In this document: positions 46,240-55,117 of the stretch, one piece after another
Numbering within the stretch: position 1 is the first letter of the stretch
Layout: each line of letters starts with the position of its first letter
Source of the DNA: Sporosarcina sp. JAI121
Lineage (GTDB): Bacteria > Bacillota > Bacilli > Bacillales_A > Planococcaceae
NCBI RefSeq assembly: GCF_013408665.1
Contig: NZ_JACCCL010000001.1
Location: 1,627,136 to 1,691,135 of the forward strand
DNA: 64,000 nt
Direction of reading: 5' to 3'
The notes under the pieces: generated by a model
Databases searched by the model: none
Told to the model about the DNA's origin: nothing
The model's input: the letters and a program-made list of their open reading frames with translations, nothing else
Translations under genes and position numbers: made by a program

Positions 46240-47148
46240 TTAATGAAATACAATCGTCTTGTTGCCTTCCACAATAATCCTATTTTCAAGATGCCATTTT
46301 ACAGCTTTTGTAAGAACGCGTCGCTCGATTCGACTACCGATTTTCTTCAAATCAATTACGTCATCACGATGGTCCACTCGCTCTATATCCTGTTCAATTA
46401 TTGGACCTTCATCTAAATCGTTCGTTACATAGTGGGACGTAGCCCCTATTAACTTGACTCCACGATCAAATGCACGCTCATATGGTCTCGCTCCGATAAA
46501 TGCCGGCAAGAATGAATGATGAATATTAATGATCCGATTCTGAAAATGGCTGACAAAATCAGACGTAAGAATTTGCATATAACGAGCAAGAATTAGCAAA
46601 TCAACTTCGTAGTCCTCCATTAGGCGAATCTGTTCTTCTTCAACTTGTTTCCGAATATCTTTGTTCGCCGGAATATAATGAAAAGGAATCCCAAAAGATT
46701 CGACTAACCCCCGCGCATCCTCATGGTTACTAACAACAACGACAATATCAGTGTCCAGGTCACCATTTTGCCATTCCCATAAAAGTTCCATCAAACAATG
46801 CGGTTCTTTTGAAACAAAAATGGCAGTTCGCTGCCGTTCATTTCCATAAGCGAAGTAATAGTCAATAGAATAATTGGCGGCAATCTCTTTAAAATCCAAC
46901 TCCATTTGCTTTGACTTTTTCATCAGATTCTCACAATGAAATTCAATCCGGATAAAAAAAGTTCCGTTTTCCGGATCACTTGAATACTGACTCGATTCAA
47001 TGATATTCGAATCATGTTTAAGCAAAAAAGAAGACAATACTGATACGATCCCCGGTTTATCCGGACATTTCACTAACAGCCGCCCTCGATTTTCTATTTT
47101 ATTACCTGGTTGTTTCAAATTCATTTCTACTATCGTTTCTACAGACAT
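46240..47148 (-). CDS. purU: Formyltetrahydrofolate deformylase
   Basis: The enzyme hydrolyses 10-formyl-THF to THF and formate, balancing one-carbon pools. The 302 residues have an N-terminal ACT domain (LVKCPDKPGIVSVLSSFL near residues 24-41) and a C-terminal formyltransferase fold with LARYMQILTSDF, NIHHSFLPAFIGARPY (catalytic His) and GATSHYVTNDLDEGPII (catalytic Asp). ATG at 47148 follows AGGAG. Formate released here could feed the formate dehydrogenase locus 1 kb away, but that is inference from proximity. Confidence 0.95.
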   Translation of the reverse strand: MSVETIVEMNLKQPGNKIENRGRLLVKCPDKPGIVSVLSSFLLKHDSNIIESSQYSSDPENGTFFIRIEFHCENLMKKSKQMELDFKEIAANYSIDYYFAYGNERQRTAIFVSKEPHCLMELLWEWQNGDLDTDIVVVVSNHEDARGLVESFGIPFHYIPANKDIRKQVEEEQIRLMEDYEVDLLILARYMQILTSDFVSHFQNRIINIHHSFLPAFIGARPYERAFDRGVKLIGATSHYVTNDLDEGPIIEQDIERVDHRDDVIDLKKIGSRIERRVLTKAVKWHLENRIIVEGNKTIVFH

Positions 47149-47389
47149 TTATAAACAACTCCTATATTTTAAATAAGACAAGCTATCATTATCCATCATA
47201 CGACTGGCCTTCGCAATGATTCCGGCTGTTACCATAACAAAACAGCAACTAAAGGCTCGACTTCGGAATTTCGAATTGAATTATCTCATTGTACCTTTAA
47301 AAGAAATACCTGAAGATACTTGCTTGTTAATGATATAAAGTATCAATCCTTCAATTTTGTTCATCCTAACAAAAAGGAGGTGTGAAACT

Positions 47390-47545
47390 ATGGGACAAGA
47401 GATTCTTTGCGAAGTGAATAACTGCAAGTATTGGGGCGCCGGAAACAAATGTAAGGCGAATTCTATTTATGTAGTCAGCCAAAAAGGCAAAAAAGCAACC
47501 AGTAGTGAAGAAACTGATTGCAAAACATTCGTGCCCAGAGATTGA
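47390..47545 (+). CDS. DUF1540 cysteine-motif protein
   Basis: This 51-residue protein has four conserved Cys: ILCEVNNCKYWGAGNKCKAN and the C-terminal TDCKTFVPRD, the DUF1540 pattern, probably metal binding. ATG at 47390 is preceded by a strong AAGGAGGTG. Upstream codons in frame are not needed. The function is unknown, and the family is common in endospore-forming Firmicutes. Confidence 0.9.
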   Translation: MGQEILCEVNNCKYWGAGNKCKANSIYVVSQKGKKATSSEETDCKTFVPRD

Positions 47546-47615
47546 ATCATGGCTCATAATTGAATAATGTCTAGTATGTAAAATTTGGTTCGGTCCTATT
47601 ATTGTACAAAGTGAA

Positions 47616-47664
47616 GAGTGCCAGCGTCTAAAACTGTTCTTATTCATTTTAGACGCTGGCACTC
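47616..47664. terminator. Bidirectional terminator between DUF1540 and DUF1641 genes
   Basis: A perfect 18-bp stem, GAGTGCCAGCGTCTAAAA with TTTTAGACGCTGGCACTC, touches the DUF1641 stop codon. Confidence 0.9.
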
Positions 47665-48140
47665 TATTTTAACTCTTTTCCCATCCCTTTCAGAAAATGC
47701 AGACCGAATTTTACGGCACGATTAATATCGTCATCGTTTAATGCAGTCATCAACTGAAAAATGCTTGCTTTTTTCCCGTTATCCTTATAGAGTTCTGCTT
47801 CATTCAAACCATTTTTGACGCTTGCGGCAAGTTTTGCTGTGATATCAGGATCGATCGATGATATAACACTCGTTGCATTTAGCACATGGTTGATGATATT
47901 GGTCACTGGCTCGCGCGACGCTTGGTCTACAGCGATTTTAGCGATATCATCTTTCGCTAACATCATCGCCTTCAGCGCGTCCAATATCCCGGCTCCATCC
48001 AATTCACCTGTGATTTCGAGTATTTTATTGATAGCTTGGTCTTGCTCCGCAATCAAGGACTGTAACTCCTCCAATTTCCGCTTATTAAGTTCTTCTGGTG
48101 TCAATTCTTTCTTTATAATAGAAGTAATGGGTGCTGCCAT
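47664..48140 (-). CDS. DUF1641 (YrhD-like) protein of the formate dehydrogenase locus
   Basis: The 158-residue helical protein has the DUF1641 core in its C-terminal half (VKNGLNEAELYKDNGKKASI then FQLMTALNDDDINRAVKFGL, ending HFLKGMGKEL). In B. subtilis the homologous yrhD is next to the formate dehydrogenase gene yrhE, as here (18 bp downstream of fdhA). It is probably an accessory or partner subunit, with no cofactor motifs visible. Confidence 0.9.
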   Translation of the reverse strand: MAAPITSIIKKELTPEELNKRKLEELQSLIAEQDQAINKILEITGELDGAGILDALKAMMLAKDDIAKIAVDQASREPVTNIINHVLNATSVISSIDPDITAKLAASVKNGLNEAELYKDNGKKASIFQLMTALNDDDINRAVKFGLHFLKGMGKELK

Positions 48141-48158
48141 CGAACTTCACCTTTCTTT

Positions 48159-51083
48159 CTAATTTTCAGTTAGTTGCACATAACCTGGACGCGCCCATTT
48201 CCGCTCCACTTCTACGCCATTTTGCGGGTGCCGCTCTTTATTCCGGTGGTTCGAAATGGGTAACGGGTTTTCGCCTTCTTTTTGAAGTATTTCCATTCGA
48301 ACCATCGTCTGTTTATAAGCAGGTGTATTCGTCCGCTGATCGACGGCCGGACCAGTCAGGAAGTTGATTGCCGATTCTTTTTCAACTGAGTTCATCGGCA
48401 AGAATAGTTCATTTTTCTTTACGCGGTCCGTTACGAGTGCCGGCAACTTCAAAGCGCCGTAAGGGGAAATCAAACGAACAACGGAACCGCTTATCACGCC
48501 GCGGTCTTTTGCAAGTTCCGGTGAAACTTCGACGAAAACTTCCGGCACTTTCTCCTGAATACCATCCGACTTGTTCGTCATGTTACCTTCGTGGAAGTGT
48601 TCAAGCAAGCGCCCGTTATTGATGTGAAGATCATATTCTTCAGGAAATTCTACAGGGTGTATCCAGTCAGACAGAGCGAAACGCGCTTTTTTATCTGGAA
48701 AATTAAAGCCATCCACGTACAGAAGGGGGGTGCTTGTTCCGTCAAAACTGCCCCATAAGAAGCTGTCCCAACCTTCCATCACGCTATAATCCGCTTGACC
48801 GAATAACGGCGACAAATTAGCCATTTCCGCAAAAATTTCGCTTGGATGACTGTAGTTCCAATCCGCACCGAGACGGTTAGCGATTTCCTGAACAATCCAC
48901 CAATCCGCCTTTGCGCCACCCAATTCCGGAAGGGCTTTGTACAAACGCTGCACACGTCTTTCCGTATTTGTAAATGTACCATCCTTTTCCATTGACGGAA
49001 CCGCCGGTAAAATGACATCAGCATATTGCGCTGTTCTTGATAAGAAGATATCCTGAACAACTAGAAATTCTAGTTTAGACAAGACATCATGCACATAGTT
49101 TGCATTAGAATCGACGAGCGCCATATCTTCACCTACTATATACATCGCTTTCATGATTCCTTTATCGATGGAGTGCAGCATCTGAATATTGTCAAGCCCG
49201 GGCTTATTATCGATTTTCACACCGTATGCCCTTTCGAATTTTTGACGTGCCGTATCATCAGTGACGTGTTGATAACCTGGAAGCCAACCTGGCAGTGATC
49301 CCATATCACATGCACCCTGGACGTTATTATGCCCACGTAGCGGATATGCACCTGCACCAGGTCGACGATAATTTCCTGTCGCAAGCAGCAAATTGGATAT
49401 TGCAGCAGAAGTGTCCGATCCGCCTGTGTTTTGTGTGACACCCATTCCCCAAAGAATACATGTGCCGTCCGCATCACGAATCATTTCCGCTGTTTGAATG
49501 ACCATGTCTTTTGAGACGCCTGACACTTTTTCGGCATAGTCAAGTGTGTATTTTTCAAGAACTTCCCTGAATTCCTCCAAGTAATGGACGTTGTCATTAA
49601 TAAACGACTGATCGTGCCATCCCTGATCGATCATGTATTTCGTCACTGCCATGAGCCATACTTGGTCCGTCCCTTGCTTCGGACTTATAAAGATGTCAGC
49701 GCGTTCCGCCATTTCGTGTTTCCTCAAATCCGCGACGATCAGCTTTTGCCCATGTAGTTTATGGGCTCGCTTTACCCGAGTGGCAAGTACAGGATGTCCT
49801 TCAGCCGGGTTGGCTCCGACAATAATAACAAGCCCAGCTTTGGCGATATCTTTAATCGTTCCTGCATCCCCTCCCATACCAACTGTTCGGAACAAACCGT
49901 CCGTTGCGGGGGATTGGCAATAACGTGAACAATTGTCGACGTTATTCGTTTCAAATACTTGTCGCGCGAGTTTTTGAATTACGTAGTTCTCCTCATTAGT
50001 AATCTTCGACGAAGAAATGATTCCGACAGCGTCTTTTCCGTGTTCTTTTTTGATAGTTCCAAGTTTCTGGGTCACAAGGTTAAGCGCCTCTTCCCACGTA
50101 GCTTCTACAAAAGAATCATCTTTACGGATGAGCGGTGTCGTAAGTCGTTTATCGCTATTAACGAAATCCCATCCAAATTTCCCTTTAACACATGTAGAAA
50201 TCGCATTAACAGGTGCTTCTGAAACAGGTTGGATTTTTAAGATTTCCCGGCCTTTGGTCCACACTTCAAAAGAACAGCCTACGCCGCAAAATGTACAAAC
50301 TGTTTTCGTTTTTTCCGTTCTTGTATCACGCATTGCCGCCTCCGCATCCGAGATGGCCATGATCCCGCTATACCCTGGCTCAACGTCTTTGACAAGTTCA
50401 ATCATTGGTGTCAGGATTTCCTCTTTCAGCCCGCTCATGAAGCCAGCTTCGCCAAGCATTGATTTTTCCATCAGCGCATTACATGGACAGACGGTGATAC
50501 AGTGCCCGCAACCAACACAGGAAGAGTCGTTGATTTTCGCCCCTCCATCCCATAGGACAATTGGACGATCCCTTTCCCAATCGATTGATAAGGTTTCATT
50601 CACCTGCAAGTTTTGACATACTTCCACGCACTGACCGCAGGCAATGCATTGATTCGGATCGTAACGGTAAAACGGATGTGTAAAATCAACACTATCTTGT
50701 GTGCACTTCGGTTCATATGGATACTTTTGGTGTTCGATCTCCATCATATCCACTGTATTATGTATTTTACAGTTGCCATTGTTGTTATCACATACTGTAC
50801 AATACAGCAGATGATTTTCAAGAATCCGATCCATCGCCTCCGTCTGAGCTTCTTTGGCACGGGTCGAAGAAAGCGCTATGCTCATTCCTGGTACTGCTTT
50901 CGTAGAGCAGGCACGCATAAGACGGCCATCTACTTCCAAGATACACGTATCACACGTCTCAATCGGATCCACCTCCGGTAAGTAACAAATTTGAGGATGG
51001 GAAATTTGATAATCATTGATCACCTCAAGAATCGTTTTGCCTTCCACGAAGTTATAATCGGAACCGTTAATCTTGATCTGCAT
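48159..51083 (-). CDS. fdhA: Formate dehydrogenase, molybdopterin catalytic subunit (YrhE-like)
   Basis: This 974-residue enzyme oxidises formate to CO2. In order it has an N-terminal [2Fe-2S] domain (CYLPEVDPIETCDTC), a His/Cys [4Fe-4S] motif (HLLYCTVCDNNNGNC), two ferredoxin clusters (CIACGQCVEVC, CVGCGHCITVCPCNAL), then the bis-MGD domain with CTFCGVGCSFEVW. The active-site metal ligand is Cys in NVDNCSRYCQSPA, where E. coli FdhF has selenocysteine, so no Sec machinery is required. ATG at 51083 follows AGGAGGCG. Divergent fdhD supplies the sulfur-transfer factor needed for activity. Confidence 0.95.
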   Translation of the reverse strand: MQIKINGSDYNFVEGKTILEVINDYQISHPQICYLPEVDPIETCDTCILEVDGRLMRACSTKAVPGMSIALSSTRAKEAQTEAMDRILENHLLYCTVCDNNNGNCKIHNTVDMMEIEHQKYPYEPKCTQDSVDFTHPFYRYDPNQCIACGQCVEVCQNLQVNETLSIDWERDRPIVLWDGGAKINDSSCVGCGHCITVCPCNALMEKSMLGEAGFMSGLKEEILTPMIELVKDVEPGYSGIMAISDAEAAMRDTRTEKTKTVCTFCGVGCSFEVWTKGREILKIQPVSEAPVNAISTCVKGKFGWDFVNSDKRLTTPLIRKDDSFVEATWEEALNLVTQKLGTIKKEHGKDAVGIISSSKITNEENYVIQKLARQVFETNNVDNCSRYCQSPATDGLFRTVGMGGDAGTIKDIAKAGLVIIVGANPAEGHPVLATRVKRAHKLHGQKLIVADLRKHEMAERADIFISPKQGTDQVWLMAVTKYMIDQGWHDQSFINDNVHYLEEFREVLEKYTLDYAEKVSGVSKDMVIQTAEMIRDADGTCILWGMGVTQNTGGSDTSAAISNLLLATGNYRRPGAGAYPLRGHNNVQGACDMGSLPGWLPGYQHVTDDTARQKFERAYGVKIDNKPGLDNIQMLHSIDKGIMKAMYIVGEDMALVDSNANYVHDVLSKLEFLVVQDIFLSRTAQYADVILPAVPSMEKDGTFTNTERRVQRLYKALPELGGAKADWWIVQEIANRLGADWNYSHPSEIFAEMANLSPLFGQADYSVMEGWDSFLWGSFDGTSTPLLYVDGFNFPDKKARFALSDWIHPVEFPEEYDLHINNGRLLEHFHEGNMTNKSDGIQEKVPEVFVEVSPELAKDRGVISGSVVRLISPYGALKLPALVTDRVKKNELFLPMNSVEKESAINFLTGPAVDQRTNTPAYKQTMVRMEILQKEGENPLPISNHRNKERHPQNGVEVERKWARPGYVQLTEN

Positions 51084-51266
51084 GTAAGCGCCTCCTATTT
51101 TATAAATAAAAACCACCATGAAAAAATACACCTACTTGACAAGTGCACTTTCATAGTGGAATAGTCTTCTAACAGGACTTGTTAAATTACCAATCCATAT
51201 TTTCGTTCAACGTTTGATAACGCCGCGGCAGTTCATACCGAAACGCCCTCTTAGATACTAGTATAT

Positions 51267-51296
51267 TTGAACTTGCAAGAATAAACAATCTATATT
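51267..51296 (+). promoter_or_regulatory. Candidate promoter of the DUF2294-fdhD unit
   Basis: TTGAAC (51267-51272) and TATATT (51291-51296) are separated by 18 bp on the plus strand, 48 bp before the DUF2294 start. Confidence 0.5.
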
Positions 51297-51343
51297 TCAA
51301 CTATTGAAAAAATTTATTTTAGATACTTGGGAGGTGTACGTTC

Positions 51344-51718
51344 ATGTCAAAAGTAATACATGATTTTAATGATATTATTAGAAAGCTACGCAAAGATTTA
51401 TTCGGAAAGGGACCCGAAAGGATCCACACAGTTTTTGTTGACAATATGATTATTTCAACGCTCTACGGAAATTTGACTCCTACCGAAAAATTCATTGCCG
51501 GTACACAGGAAGGTAAAGAAATGGTACATACTGCAAGGACTCGAATGATACAGAAGGTTTATCAGAAAGCACCGCCCGATGGCATGGAAAAACTCATTGG
51601 TGCTAAATTTGTCCATCTTTTCTCCGATATAAAATTGGAAGACGACATTGCTATTTCCGTATTCCTTTTTGATCGGTCAATTGAGCACAAGGGAGGAGAA
51701 GTGGATGGAGCAAGATAA
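51344..51718 (+). CDS. DUF2294 (MpsC-like) protein
   Basis: The 124-residue protein shows the DUF2294 pattern: GKGPERIHTVFVDNMIISTL near residues 22-41, LTPTEKFIAG, and HTARTRMIQKVY. Members of this family are linked to Na+-translocating/membrane-potential systems in staphylococci (MpsC domain) and are often neighbours of formate dehydrogenase genes. ATG at 51344 follows GGGAGG. Its 3' end overlaps the fdhD start by 14 bp, so the two are translationally coupled. Confidence 0.88.
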   Translation: MSKVIHDFNDIIRKLRKDLFGKGPERIHTVFVDNMIISTLYGNLTPTEKFIAGTQEGKEMVHTARTRMIQKVYQKAPPDGMEKLIGAKFVHLFSDIKLEDDIAISVFLFDRSIEHKGGEVDGAR

Positions 51719-52514
51719 GAACCGGACCATTTTTCGCTATTCAAACGGTCATTTCACGAAAACAGAAGACCGGATTGCAGTCGAACACCCCGTCACCATC
51801 AAAATCAACGACAAAGAATTTGCGACTATCGTCTGTTCCCCTGAGTACATCGAGGACATGGCAGTGGGTTTTTTAGCATCGGAAGGGGTCATCCCAAATT
51901 ATAAAGCTATCAAAGACATTTGGGTGCAGGAAGAAGTGGGGATTGTCCATATCAAAACAGATAGAATGTATCCCTTTTATGAAAAGTTGTTGAACAAACG
52001 CTATATCACCTCATGTTGTGGAATGAGCCGACAAGGTTTTGTGTTTGCCAACGATGCATTGACTGCAAAAAAGATGACAGAAACCAGCGTAATGCTTACC
52101 CCGGAAGAATGTTTTTTCCTGATGGAACAAATGGAGCAAGCGGCTGACATGTTTCATCAAACCGGCGGCGTTCATAATGCAGCGCTTTGCGATGCTACCG
52201 GTATCGTCCTGTCGAGGATGGATATCGGGAGACATAATGCGTTGGATAAAATCTACGGTCACTGTTTGAAGCACACTATTCCTGTCCGGAACAAAGTAAT
52301 TGTGTTCAGCGGTCGTATTTCATCCGAAATCTTATTGAAAGTGGCTAAAATCGGATGCGAGATGGTCCTTTCAAAATCAGCCCCTACTGAACTGGCGCTG
52401 ACACTTGCGGAGGATCTCGGAATTACTACAGTCGGTTTTATACGTAAGAAGTCCTTCAACTTGTATACTCATCCGCAGCGGATTATTGTAGAAAAGAACA
52501 ACAATAATTTATAA
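51705..52514 (+). CDS. fdhD: Formate dehydrogenase sulfurtransferase FdhD
   Basis: FdhD transfers sulfur from a cysteine desulfurase to the molybdenum cofactor of formate dehydrogenase. The 269 residues have the catalytic Cys loop ITSCCGMSRQGF (about residues 102-113), the GGVHNAALCD segment and DIGRHNALDKIYG. ATG at 51705 is preceded by GGGAGG and lies inside the end of the DUF2294 gene. It is followed by a strong terminator at 52637. Confidence 0.95.
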   Translation: MEQDKNRTIFRYSNGHFTKTEDRIAVEHPVTIKINDKEFATIVCSPEYIEDMAVGFLASEGVIPNYKAIKDIWVQEEVGIVHIKTDRMYPFYEKLLNKRYITSCCGMSRQGFVFANDALTAKKMTETSVMLTPEECFFLMEQMEQAADMFHQTGGVHNAALCDATGIVLSRMDIGRHNALDKIYGHCLKHTIPVRNKVIVFSGRISSEILLKVAKIGCEMVLSKSAPTELALTLAEDLGITTVGFIRKKSFNLYTHPQRIIVEKNNNNL

Positions 52515-52636
52515 AGTTTTTAAAATTAGTTGCTTTATTAAATGAAATAAAGAATCACATCGAATCGGCTAAAGTGCTTAGGGGGCGCTTACGCAGTCTT
52601 AAAAATTTCAGCATATTGGAGTAGTCAATTGCAAGC

Positions 52637-52689
52637 AAAAACCTACCTATATGCGATGTCTAGATACAAACGCATGTAGGTAGGTTTTT
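52637..52689 (+). terminator. Terminator of the fdhD unit
   Basis: AAAAACCTACCTA pairs with TAGGTAGGTTTTT around a 27-nt inner part with an additional ATGCG/CGCAT stem. Confidence 0.85.
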
Positions 52690-52778
52690 ATTATTAACGT
52701 GACATATGCTCACAATTCCGAATGAATTACTATATTTCAATACCGCTCAAGTTATTGTTGCCAATTGTATAATTCATA

Positions 52779-53513
52779 TCACCACTTTGGTGATTGCCCA
52801 GACTGAAATTTAACGAAATCGAATAATAGAGGCACGTTGCAGTATTGTTGTAATGAAGAAGTACTCTCCGTAATCCTTTCCCAACTTTCCGAATATGGAT
52901 CGAGTCCTTTCAATACCGGCATGGATTGCTGTAGAAATTCTTCTATCGGCATCTCCAACTGTTCAATAAAGCGCTCCACCTCTGGAAACTTCCTATCTTT
53001 TTCGGGATTCGGTTCTTTAAATAGTACATGTTCTAAGTTTCTTGAAAAATAAAACATCCGGTAATTAATGTCAACTGAAAGAATCGTTCCTAACACTTTC
53101 ATGATATTGATATTGTTACTTCTATCAGCATTTCTTGCCGCTATTTGCAGTTTTTGTTTTTCATGGGGCACTGTTATTCGATCCTCGTGGTAGATGGTTA
53201 ATTCCTTTTGGGTGTCATCAATGACAATTGCATCGTCAGGGATAAAACAGCCATCCATATCAATTATATGTAGGACACAGAACACATCTTCCGGACGAAA
53301 TTTACTTTTTATCATAAACTCATTCACGGAACTTTCGATAACAGACTTGATGGGTTCTTCCGGTCGATCCAAATCATATAAAATATCGCCGTGCTGAATA
53401 TGAAAGCGAATATTATGCTGTTCAAAAAGGCCACGTAAGCGATTATATAGTAACACCTCTTCGCAGCTTCCCTCGACGAGTAATAATACAACCTTCTTTT
53501 TACTAATTGTCAT
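52779..53513 (-). CDS. TOPRIM-like protein paired with an AAA ATPase
   Basis: The 244-residue protein starts with a beta strand and VVLLLVEGSCEEVLLYNRL, where Glu14 in VEG fits TOPRIM motif 1, and has VLHIIDMDGCFIP (Asp85-x-Asp87) as the DxD motif. Both are expected for a metal-dependent nuclease core of the OLD/AriB/AbiL type. No catalytic domain beyond the TOPRIM fold is seen. ATG at 53513 overlaps the ATPase gene by 11 bp; upstream in-frame codons lie in the ATPase gene. The function is inferred as the nuclease or effector half of a two-gene defence module. Confidence 0.6.
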   Translation of the reverse strand: MTISKKKVVLLLVEGSCEEVLLYNRLRGLFEQHNIRFHIQHGDILYDLDRPEEPIKSVIESSVNEFMIKSKFRPEDVFCVLHIIDMDGCFIPDDAIVIDDTQKELTIYHEDRITVPHEKQKLQIAARNADRSNNINIMKVLGTILSVDINYRMFYFSRNLEHVLFKEPNPEKDRKFPEVERFIEQLEMPIEEFLQQSMPVLKGLDPYSESWERITESTSSLQQYCNVPLLFDFVKFQSGQSPKW

Positions 53514-54843
53514 ATAAAATCCCCGCTTTACGGAAAGCCGTTTTAATGTCGAATAAATTGGTTTCCGCGTATATTGCCTCTTCCTGACCGCCCAATTGTA
53601 CAGCGCGTAAATAAACATCACGTGCATTATCCAGCTTTTCGACGCCTTTTAACTGGTGATATCTGTCCATTTTATTTAGTGTCGTAAACCATAAGTTCCG
53701 TATAGGGAGCACTTCTACTATACGCAAATTATGTGAAGTAAAAAAAAGTTGCCCTTGTGCATTTTCATTTAACACTTCCAATATTTCACCAAGCAGAAAT
53801 TCAAATATTCCTGCATCCAGTTCGTCAATCACCACGCATGCATTCGGATTGTTGTAAACCGCTATGAGTGTACTTAAAATAGAAATTATTTTCAAAGTCC
53901 CCTCAGACTCGCTTCGCAATGGAAGTTCAATCCCCTCTTTTTTTGAAAGAAATTCAAAGCGAACTCCATCACTGCCATCACTCAGTTTTTGCGTATTTAT
54001 TTGTCTGATTTTTATTTGAAGACTAGGAATAATAGTCTGCAAAACAATATTGGTTTGGCTAACCACTTGGTCAATCGTTTCAAATAAATCCATCGGTAAT
54101 ACCATCGTGTCTTGCATCTCATAAGGGATATGTCCACGTTTCTTTTCCAAATGTACACTGAAGGGCATAACAAGATTGGCAATTAAGAGACCATAATGAA
54201 TCGTATCAATTATATGTAAATCCCGATTAAAGTCTATCGATAGATTTTTCATTATTTCTTTTTCATTATCATTTAACAGATCTTCAAATACTTCTTTCAA
54301 TTCTTCCCTAAATACAAAAGAAGTTGCGTTGCCTGCAGCCATCCGATTGGCAATAATAACCGAAATTCGTTCCGTTTCATTCAGATCATGTATTTTTTTA
54401 TCATGAATAAAAATTTTGTTTTCATTTTTTGAAATCAGCACTTTATAGTGGTCATTTTCCGTATTTTCTCGATATGACACTTCTTCTTCAACAACTTTAT
54501 ATTTTGTCATTCCAGCTGATAAAGAAACCGAATAGTTAACGAAAAATTCACCGAATCGATTTTTCAAAATGAATTGAAACAACAATCGAATCGTTTCTTC
54601 ATTGACATAAAGCAGCTTAGTCGTAAGTTTTGGTAGCGGATGATCAATATTAGCTGATAATAATGTTTTCAATAGATTAAACGCTTCAACAGCAGCTGTT
54701 TTCCCCGAGCCATTTTGACCATAAAAACCTATAACATCTGCCTTTTCCAATGTATCAAAGGTTGAATTCGTATGAAAACCGCCATATTTAACATTTTTCA
54801 AATTCTTTATTTCTACATTGGCTACCCTGACTATACTTGTCAT
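53503..54843 (-). CDS. AAA_15/AAA_21 family ATPase of a putative defence module
   Basis: The 446-residue SMC/OLD-like ATPase has Walker A GQNGSGKT (42-49), a long insertion, a signature-like SEGTLKIISIL, Walker B ACVVIDELDAG (about residue 336) and an H-loop FFTSHNLR (about residue 369). It lacks the C-terminal TOPRIM domain of OLD/GajA; that activity appears in the overlapping downstream gene. ATG at 54843 follows AGGGGG at 6 bp. This organisation (ATPase, then TOPRIM protein) resembles PARIS and AbiL-like anti-phage systems. No methylase or restriction gene is near. Confidence 0.75.
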   Translation of the reverse strand: MTSIVRVANVEIKNLKNVKYGGFHTNSTFDTLEKADVIGFYGQNGSGKTAAVEAFNLLKTLLSANIDHPLPKLTTKLLYVNEETIRLLFQFILKNRFGEFFVNYSVSLSAGMTKYKVVEEEVSYRENTENDHYKVLISKNENKIFIHDKKIHDLNETERISVIIANRMAAGNATSFVFREELKEVFEDLLNDNEKEIMKNLSIDFNRDLHIIDTIHYGLLIANLVMPFSVHLEKKRGHIPYEMQDTMVLPMDLFETIDQVVSQTNIVLQTIIPSLQIKIRQINTQKLSDGSDGVRFEFLSKKEGIELPLRSESEGTLKIISILSTLIAVYNNPNACVVIDELDAGIFEFLLGEILEVLNENAQGQLFFTSHNLRIVEVLPIRNLWFTTLNKMDRYHQLKGVEKLDNARDVYLRAVQLGGQEEAIYAETNLFDIKTAFRKAGILYDN

Positions 54844-55020
54844 GGAGATCCCCCTAGGAATAATTCTTTATTGGAAAAGTATTAACCGAAATAGCTGATG
54901 TGCGACAAATGATGCATGTGTTTTACAATATTGGCTAACAGACTATAAATTATTCACGTTTGGGTCAGGTACTTTTGGTATGAAATGACGCCAATTCCTC
55001 ATATGCAAATTTTATGTAAA

Positions 55021-55054
55021 AAGAATCAGCCATTTATATAAATGGCTGATTCTT
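55021..55054 (-). terminator. Terminator after the semialdehyde dehydrogenase gene
   Basis: The 34-bp perfect palindrome AAGAATCAGCCATTTAT plus its complement is followed by CTTTTT on the minus strand. Confidence 0.9.
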
Positions 55055-55117
55055 GCTTTTCAGTATGCAATTATTGTTAATGGTCGGAATTTCCCCATAC
55101 ATAATTAAAAAACCGAA

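Noticed and set aside
48159-51083. Selenocysteine-containing formate dehydrogenase
   Set aside because: The active-site position reads Cys in NVDNCSRYCQ; no in-frame TGA is present.
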